A DNA stretch of 64,000 bases from an uncultured Flavobacteriaceae bacterium (GTDB taxonomy: Bacteria; Bacteroidota; Bacteroidia; Flavobacteriales; Flavobacteriaceae), in contig CANNCA010000010.1 of the NCBI GenBank assembly GCA_947503005.1, positions 34,952 through 98,951 on the forward strand. The letters are read 5' to 3'. Positions 60,301-64,000 of the stretch are shown here, piece after piece (position 1 is the stretch's first letter; the number at the start of each line of letters is the position of its first letter). Made by a program: the position numbers and the translations under genes. The notes beneath the pieces were generated by a model. It was not told the DNA's origin and did no database searches. It saw nothing but the letters and a program-made list of their open reading frames with translations.

Positions 60301-63300
60301 CCTTATAAGACTGGTATCCGAAATACAGAATATTGCAATTTCTGAGATAGGACCGGATCAAAATCTTGGAGATTTCGGGTTCGATTCCATTGGGTATACT
60401 TCTTTGGCTACTCAGATTAATAAAAAGTTCAATAAGAAAATCACACCAGCGTTATTTTTTGAACATCAAACCATAAAATCAGTTGTTCAGTATGTCCAAG
60501 GTGAGGTGAAAGTGGAAAATAGGAATAATACAAATATCGATGTTGGTTTAAACAAGAAGAAAGTCAATTTCCCTATTGACAGGGTAGAAAATAATAAATC
60601 GCAGGTCAAAAACGAACCAATAGCAATAATTGGAATGAGCGGCAGGTACCCCAAATCTGACAATTTAGATGATTTTTGGCAAAATTTGCTTACCAATGAA
60701 GACCTAATAACGGAGGTGCCACCATCCCGTTGGGATTGGAGAAAGTACCATGGAGATCCTAAGGTTGATTTTAATAAAACTAATTCTAAATGGGGAGGAT
60801 TTTTAGAAACGGTGGATACTTTTGATGCGATGTTTTTTGGCATCTCCCCAAGGGAAGCCGAACTCATGGATCCTTTACAGCGAATAGTTCTCGAAATGGC
60901 ATGGAATACTTTTGAAAATGCGGGTTATAAACCCTCAGGTTTTTCAGGTTCCAATACCGGCGTATTTATTGGTTGTGTAAGCTCCGATTATACGGAAATA
61001 GCATTAAATAGAGATCAGGAGATTGCACCACATACGATATCTGGCATTGCCAAGACAATGGTGGCCAATAGATTATCTTACGTCTTGAATTTAAATGGTC
61101 CTAGTACCGTAGTGGATACGGCATGTTCCAGTTCATTGGTTGCCGTACATAGAGCCGTAGAAGCGATTACGAAAGGGAATTGTGATGTTGCTATTGCTGG
61201 TGGAATCAATGTAATTTTGCGACCATTCGGACATATAGCCTTAAGCAAGAACAGTATGTTGAGTGCGGATGGCAAGTGCAAGGCTTTTGATGCACAGGCC
61301 GATGGTTATGTACGGGGCGAAGGGGCCGGACTGGTATTGCTTAAGCCTTTATCGAAGGCTGAGGAGGACGGTGATTTCATCCATGCCGTTATCCGGGGCT
61401 CGTCGGAGAACCACGGTGGTAGGACCAATTCACTTACCGCTCCCAATCCCAATTCCCAGGCCAGTTTGATAGTTCAAGCTTTAAAGGAATCAGGTGTCTC
61501 GCCCAATACTATTGGATATATCGAGGCCCACGGGACGGGGACGGCCCTGGGGGACCCGATTGAGATAAATGGATTAAAGAAGGCTTTTCATAATCTGGAT
61601 AATATGGATGCCCCAGAAGTTCAGAAACATTGTGGAATAGGTTCGGTAAAAACGAACGTGGGGCACCTAGAGGGGGCAGCGGGGATTGTGGGGCTACAAA
61701 GAGTGGTATTATCATTGAAGCACAAAAGATTAACTGCTAATATCCACTTAAAACAACTTAATCCGCATATTGACGTGTCGAATTCCCCATTCTATTTGAT
61801 TAAGGAAGCTCTCGCTTGGCAGCCTATCGAGGATGAATCCGGCAATTTCTTGCCTCGTCGGGGAGGGGTAAGCTCTTTCGGGTTCGGGGGGGTAAACGCA
61901 CACGTCATTTTGGAGGAATATAACAAGGTTGCTGTAGAAAACCCAACTATTAGTAGCGAAAGCCATCTTATAGTAATTTCAGCAAAGAATAAGACACAGG
62001 TTAGACAAAAAGCCCAGCAACTAAAGGAATACCTATTAAGGGACGATGTTATTTATCCTATTAGGGATATAGCCTATACCATGCAAGTCGGTCGCGAAGT
62101 AATGGAAGAACGAATTGCATTTGTGGTGGAGAACAGGGATAGTATGGTCAAACATCTATCTCATTATCTATCGAATTCAAATAGCCCTCATATCTATAGC
62201 GGAGGAGTTGAATCCCAATCGCATATTAAAGAGGTTTTTGAGGAACTTGGAGAAGTTGACGCGCAAATGACCTCTGATTTTTTAGAGACTTTTTCATTAG
62301 AAAAATTGGCAAGGCTATGGGTAAAAGGAGTAGAATTTCCCTTTGAGAAATTATATCGGGATTTGCCAAATAGGGTTCCTTTACCCGTTTATCCTTTTCT
62401 TAAAGAAAGATTCTGGATCGATACACCAAGTGAGAAATCAGTAAATACTTCGCTTATTGACCGTTTGGTGCCAAATAATGCATTGGAAGATTATGTTTTT
62501 GAAAAGGTCCTCACGTCTGAACTACCTATAGTTAAAGATCATGTAGTAAATAATGTTAGGGTATTTCCAGGTGTTGGATATCTGGAAATGGTGCAGCAAG
62601 CAATGGGTCGGTTAAAAAATCTTCGCATAGTATTATCCAAGGTATTTTGGCTTAAACCCCTTTCATTTTATGGGGAGGATGAAACCATACATGTCCTTCT
62701 TAACAGGAAAAAGGATTATTATGATTACGAGGTTCGAGGCGGTAAGGACGAGCAAGAATTATATTCCAAGGGAGAAGTACATTTTGATACAACTGAAGCT
62801 AAACATGAACCACAAGTAATTTCAATAGAAAAGTTCAAGGCCGATGACACTTTATTTAATTATACGGCTTTTTATGAAAGAATGGAGGGGCTAAATGTAC
62901 GCTATGGTAAATATTTCAAGGTCGTCAAATCTTTTTGGTGGAAAGGAAATGAAGCGCTGAGTTTGTTGAAAACGGACGAAATTTATGAAAATGAGTTGGA
63001 TCAGTACCATCTGCCCCCCGCGCTTATGGACGGAGCTCTGCAGACCGTGGCTACGCTGATGCTGCAAATTGCCCCTTCTAAAACCTTAAAAGTCCCTTTT
63101 AGTGTTAATAAGGTGGAGGTGATTAAAAAACCTAGCGTAACAAGCTATGCCTATGCAAAATATGAGGATGAAAATTATCATGTAGCGATTTTGGATGAAG
63201 GAGGTAAAGTTTGTATTAAAATGCATCAGGTAATTAATAGAAGTTTTGTTCCGGTAGGGAATATTGATCAATATTACCATGCTAACTGGGAAAGAATTCC

Positions 63301-64000
63301 ATTTGAATTCAATACCGACCAAAATAAGCCTATTTGGGAAAAAGAGAAAATACTTTGTTTTTATACTAGAGAGAATGAAGAGCTGATTGGTGAATTTGAA
63401 AGGGTTGTGGGGTTGGATTTTAGCCGGGTGTTACTGGTAAATGAGGATTCTGGAAGGCGTGAACAAGATGTAATGGCAATTTTTAATTGTGGAGATCCAG
63501 ACAATATTTCAAAGGTGGTTGTTGAAAGAATGGAAAGCGCAGAAAAGATTCTGTTTTTTGGAGGCTGTCATATCCCCACTTCTGATGTAGCGTCGATAGA
63601 ACAAATGCAAGCCCAAAATGTTTTAGGTACGATTTCACTATTTCGCATTTTAAAGTGTTTGGAAGAAAATCAATGGTTAGATGAAAAGTTGTCGGTTTAT
63701 GTTTTTGGTAATGGGTCGATCTCATTAACGGGACAAGAACGGATACAACCTTTTGGAGGAGGTATTTTGGGGTTAGTAAATACTTTAAGTGAAGAGTATC
63801 CGAAACTGAGGTTAAGAAGTTTTGATCTGGAAATAGGGGAAGAAGTTGATTTCTATGTTATAGCAAAGCAGATTAAGGAGTTGATTGTTTCTGAGGATTT
63901 ACCCACGGTAACGGTTTTAAGACAGTCAGGTATTTATAGTTGTGTTCACCGTCCTATCGTTTTGCCCGATTACGGTACTAGTTATTTTACGGCGGGCAAG
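57341..64000 (+). CDS. Hybrid NRPS / trans-AT PKS megasynthase, second protein (3' end outside window)
   Basis: ATG at 57341, 44 bases after the first megasynthase. 2220 codons are open to the window edge. Domains: condensation (residues about 10-445, active HHIVLDG with His139); A domain (about 470-950; FTSGSTGRPKG, YGPTEATIW, GRIDQQVKLNGYRIE) whose specificity residues read D-I-L-Q-L-G-M-I-W-K, the glycine-type code; PCP (Ser1016); KS (Cys1262, EAHGTGT His1397, NVGHLEG); DH (His1734 in DHVVNNVRVFPG, Asp1897 in MDGALQTV); then the structural half of a probable KR, cut off. No AT, so again fed in trans. It follows the KS0-ACP end of the first protein and adds glycine, then a malonyl extension. 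Confidence 0.93.
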   Translation, partial: MNDKLEIESTELALTAGQEALWIIHQMYFGNYAYNLPIVYWLSNKTNLEVLKESFVKVVDRHSILNNAIIQKNGDLIQVSSEKTPVSFEIINADIDDDDLFEIIREDIREPFNLEMPPLVRGKVYKRNNRSYALLIVAHHIVLDGASIPVFMKELLYMYHATKNTKKNNIPWSSQAYSNFVEWQSRMLSGKEGAKSRKYWLESVLKSSVPASLPSKPGSSEVRSLEGDIHQLDVNLELSNKLKEIAKQQGCTLFSYSLSAFYVALYGYTKSKKMRIGVPMLGRPAIEFNETIGLFMNMVVHQCDLSAVISFKELLQQISQKTFEIYEHSHYPLYELKKAIKEDQHKIDLFTTAFYYQKEESLRNLDIDSDKIIGDCISEIRQAGEFNLVLEVVERDDAPFDMYLKYNPKIHGSDIIAQFADQYVEILQTIVENPDVPIEDLTMPAYQENNFLATTVKRFNEEEGFDSIIELIQVQATKSPYSTAVVFDDISLNYSELATQSNRVARYLVANGYGDGQLVGVFVERSELLIPILLGILMAGSAFVPLDPVYPKNRLSIMLEDSRASLVITTKNVQALLPKGDFDSLLYHDIEEVDKEVLLPRINPEVLAYVIFTSGSTGRPKGVAINHQSLSNFMFSMKNKPGIGSQDFMLAVTTVCFDIAYLELFLPLVVGAKLEIASSSLAQDGILLKERLEKNDITIMQATPTTWRMLLAAEWKGLPSLKILCGGEALPMDLAQALLSRCSSLWNMYGPTEATIWASVGEIKEDNPITLGDPVNNLNLYVLDASSGICPIGVAGEIYIEGIGLAIGYVNRPEETKERFVRRIVKGENVRLYRTGDLGRVMDNGAIEFLGRIDQQVKLNGYRIELAEIESALHKFEGIEDVVVVKREEHLHAFLKTSASGKKLTNEFLKKNLRSSLPQYMIPFSFHWMESYPMTENRKTNRKSLSTDRLEDLKLEYGIGKDSKNRSKDQSPEIKASIREIEKIKSTLIRLVSEIQNIAISEIGPDQNLGDFGFDSIGYTSLATQINKKFNKKITPALFFEHQTIKSVVQYVQGEVKVENRNNTNIDVGLNKKKVNFPIDRVENNKSQVKNEPIAIIGMSGRYPKSDNLDDFWQNLLTNEDLITEVPPSRWDWRKYHGDPKVDFNKTNSKWGGFLETVDTFDAMFFGISPREAELMDPLQRIVLEMAWNTFENAGYKPSGFSGSNTGVFIGCVSSDYTEIALNRDQEIAPHTISGIAKTMVANRLSYVLNLNGPSTVVDTACSSSLVAVHRAVEAITKGNCDVAIAGGINVILRPFGHIALSKNSMLSADGKCKAFDAQADGYVRGEGAGLVLLKPLSKAEEDGDFIHAVIRGSSENHGGRTNSLTAPNPNSQASLIVQALKESGVSPNTIGYIEAHGTGTALGDPIEINGLKKAFHNLDNMDAPEVQKHCGIGSVKTNVGHLEGAAGIVGLQRVVLSLKHKRLTANIHLKQLNPHIDVSNSPFYLIKEALAWQPIEDESGNFLPRRGGVSSFGFGGVNAHVILEEYNKVAVENPTISSESHLIVISAKNKTQVRQKAQQLKEYLLRDDVIYPIRDIAYTMQVGREVMEERIAFVVENRDSMVKHLSHYLSNSNSPHIYSGGVESQSHIKEVFEELGEVDAQMTSDFLETFSLEKLARLWVKGVEFPFEKLYRDLPNRVPLPVYPFLKERFWIDTPSEKSVNTSLIDRLVPNNALEDYVFEKVLTSELPIVKDHVVNNVRVFPGVGYLEMVQQAMGRLKNLRIVLSKVFWLKPLSFYGEDETIHVLLNRKKDYYDYEVRGGKDEQELYSKGEVHFDTTEAKHEPQVISIEKFKADDTLFNYTAFYERMEGLNVRYGKYFKVVKSFWWKGNEALSLLKTDEIYENELDQYHLPPALMDGALQTVATLMLQIAPSKTLKVPFSVNKVEVIKKPSVTSYAYAKYEDENYHVAILDEGGKVCIKMHQVINRSFVPVGNIDQYYHANWERIPFEFNTDQNKPIWEKEKILCFYTRENEELIGEFERVVGLDFSRVLLVNEDSGRREQDVMAIFNCGDPDNISKVVVERMESAEKILFFGGCHIPTSDVASIEQMQAQNVLGTISLFRILKCLEENQWLDEKLSVYVFGNGSISLTGQERIQPFGGGILGLVNTLSEEYPKLRLRSFDLEIGEEVDFYVIAKQIKELIVSEDLPTVTVLRQSGIYSCVHRPIVLPDYGTSYFTAGK

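Overview
The window comes from a member of the Bacteroidota, most likely a marine flavobacterium. The evidence is the Bacteroidetes-type conjugation gene set (TraE to TraN, RteC, BfmA/BtgA and MobB families), an UpxY-type NusG paralogue, AT-rich codon use, weak Shine-Dalgarno sites and TAnnTTTG-type -7 boxes. No tRNA, rRNA or CRISPR array was seen.

Region 1 (1-5.2 kb, ICE regulatory end): the last 26 codons of a probable tyrosine recombinase, a terminator, an RteC-family regulator, an excisionase-like HTH protein, an endonuclease/exonuclease/phosphatase-fold protein with degenerate catalytic residues, an AAA+ ATPase bracketed by copies of one 19-bp sequence, and a peptidoglycan amidase. Region 2 (5.3-13.8 kb): a compact type IV secretion operon (TraE/VirB2-like, TraF/VirB3-like, TraG/VirB4, TraI/VirB5-like, TraJ/VirB6, TraK/VirB8, TraM/VirB10, TraN/VirB9), then an SRAP (HMCES/YedK) protein and two small unknown genes. 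Region 3 (13.9-22.9 kb, defence cargo): a leftward three-gene operon (nuclease-STAND NTPase, GIY-YIG nuclease, PD-(D/E)XK-like protein) diverging from a retron (PRTase, winged helix, ncRNA, reverse transcriptase). The whole block sits between two near-identical palindromic hairpins. Region 4 (22.9-27.9 kb): coupling protein, MobB relaxase, BfmA/BtgA protein, an oriT-like non-coding stretch, RadC, SSB and small genes.

Region 5 (28-64 kb): an orphan response regulator, then a run of rightward genes. These start with a NusG paralogue behind a long structured leader holding two copies of a 26-bp element. They continue with a flippase-like membrane protein, a GT2 glycosyltransferase, a membrane-anchored GH3 hydrolase, a MATE exporter, a transglutaminase-UvrA fusion, two trans-acting acyltransferases (one fused to a PfaD-type enoyl reductase), an O-methyltransferase, a cupin and two giant NRPS/trans-AT PKS proteins. 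The first reads (half C)-A-PCP-KS-ACP-KS-(dead ACP)-DH-KR-ACP-KS0-ACP. The second, cut by the window end, reads C-A(Gly)-PCP-KS-DH-...

How the genes may work together (inference): the megasynthases build a polyketide-peptide hybrid from a non-amino-acid starter and a later glycine, using malonyl units supplied in trans. MATE export, the GH3/GT2 pair and the UvrA-like protein look like self-protection, and the last points to a DNA-directed product. The NusG paralogue may keep RNA polymerase running through this long operon, as LoaP does for trans-AT PKS operons in Bacillus. Whether the cluster rides on the ICE or is chromosomal cannot be settled here because neither att site is identifiable.
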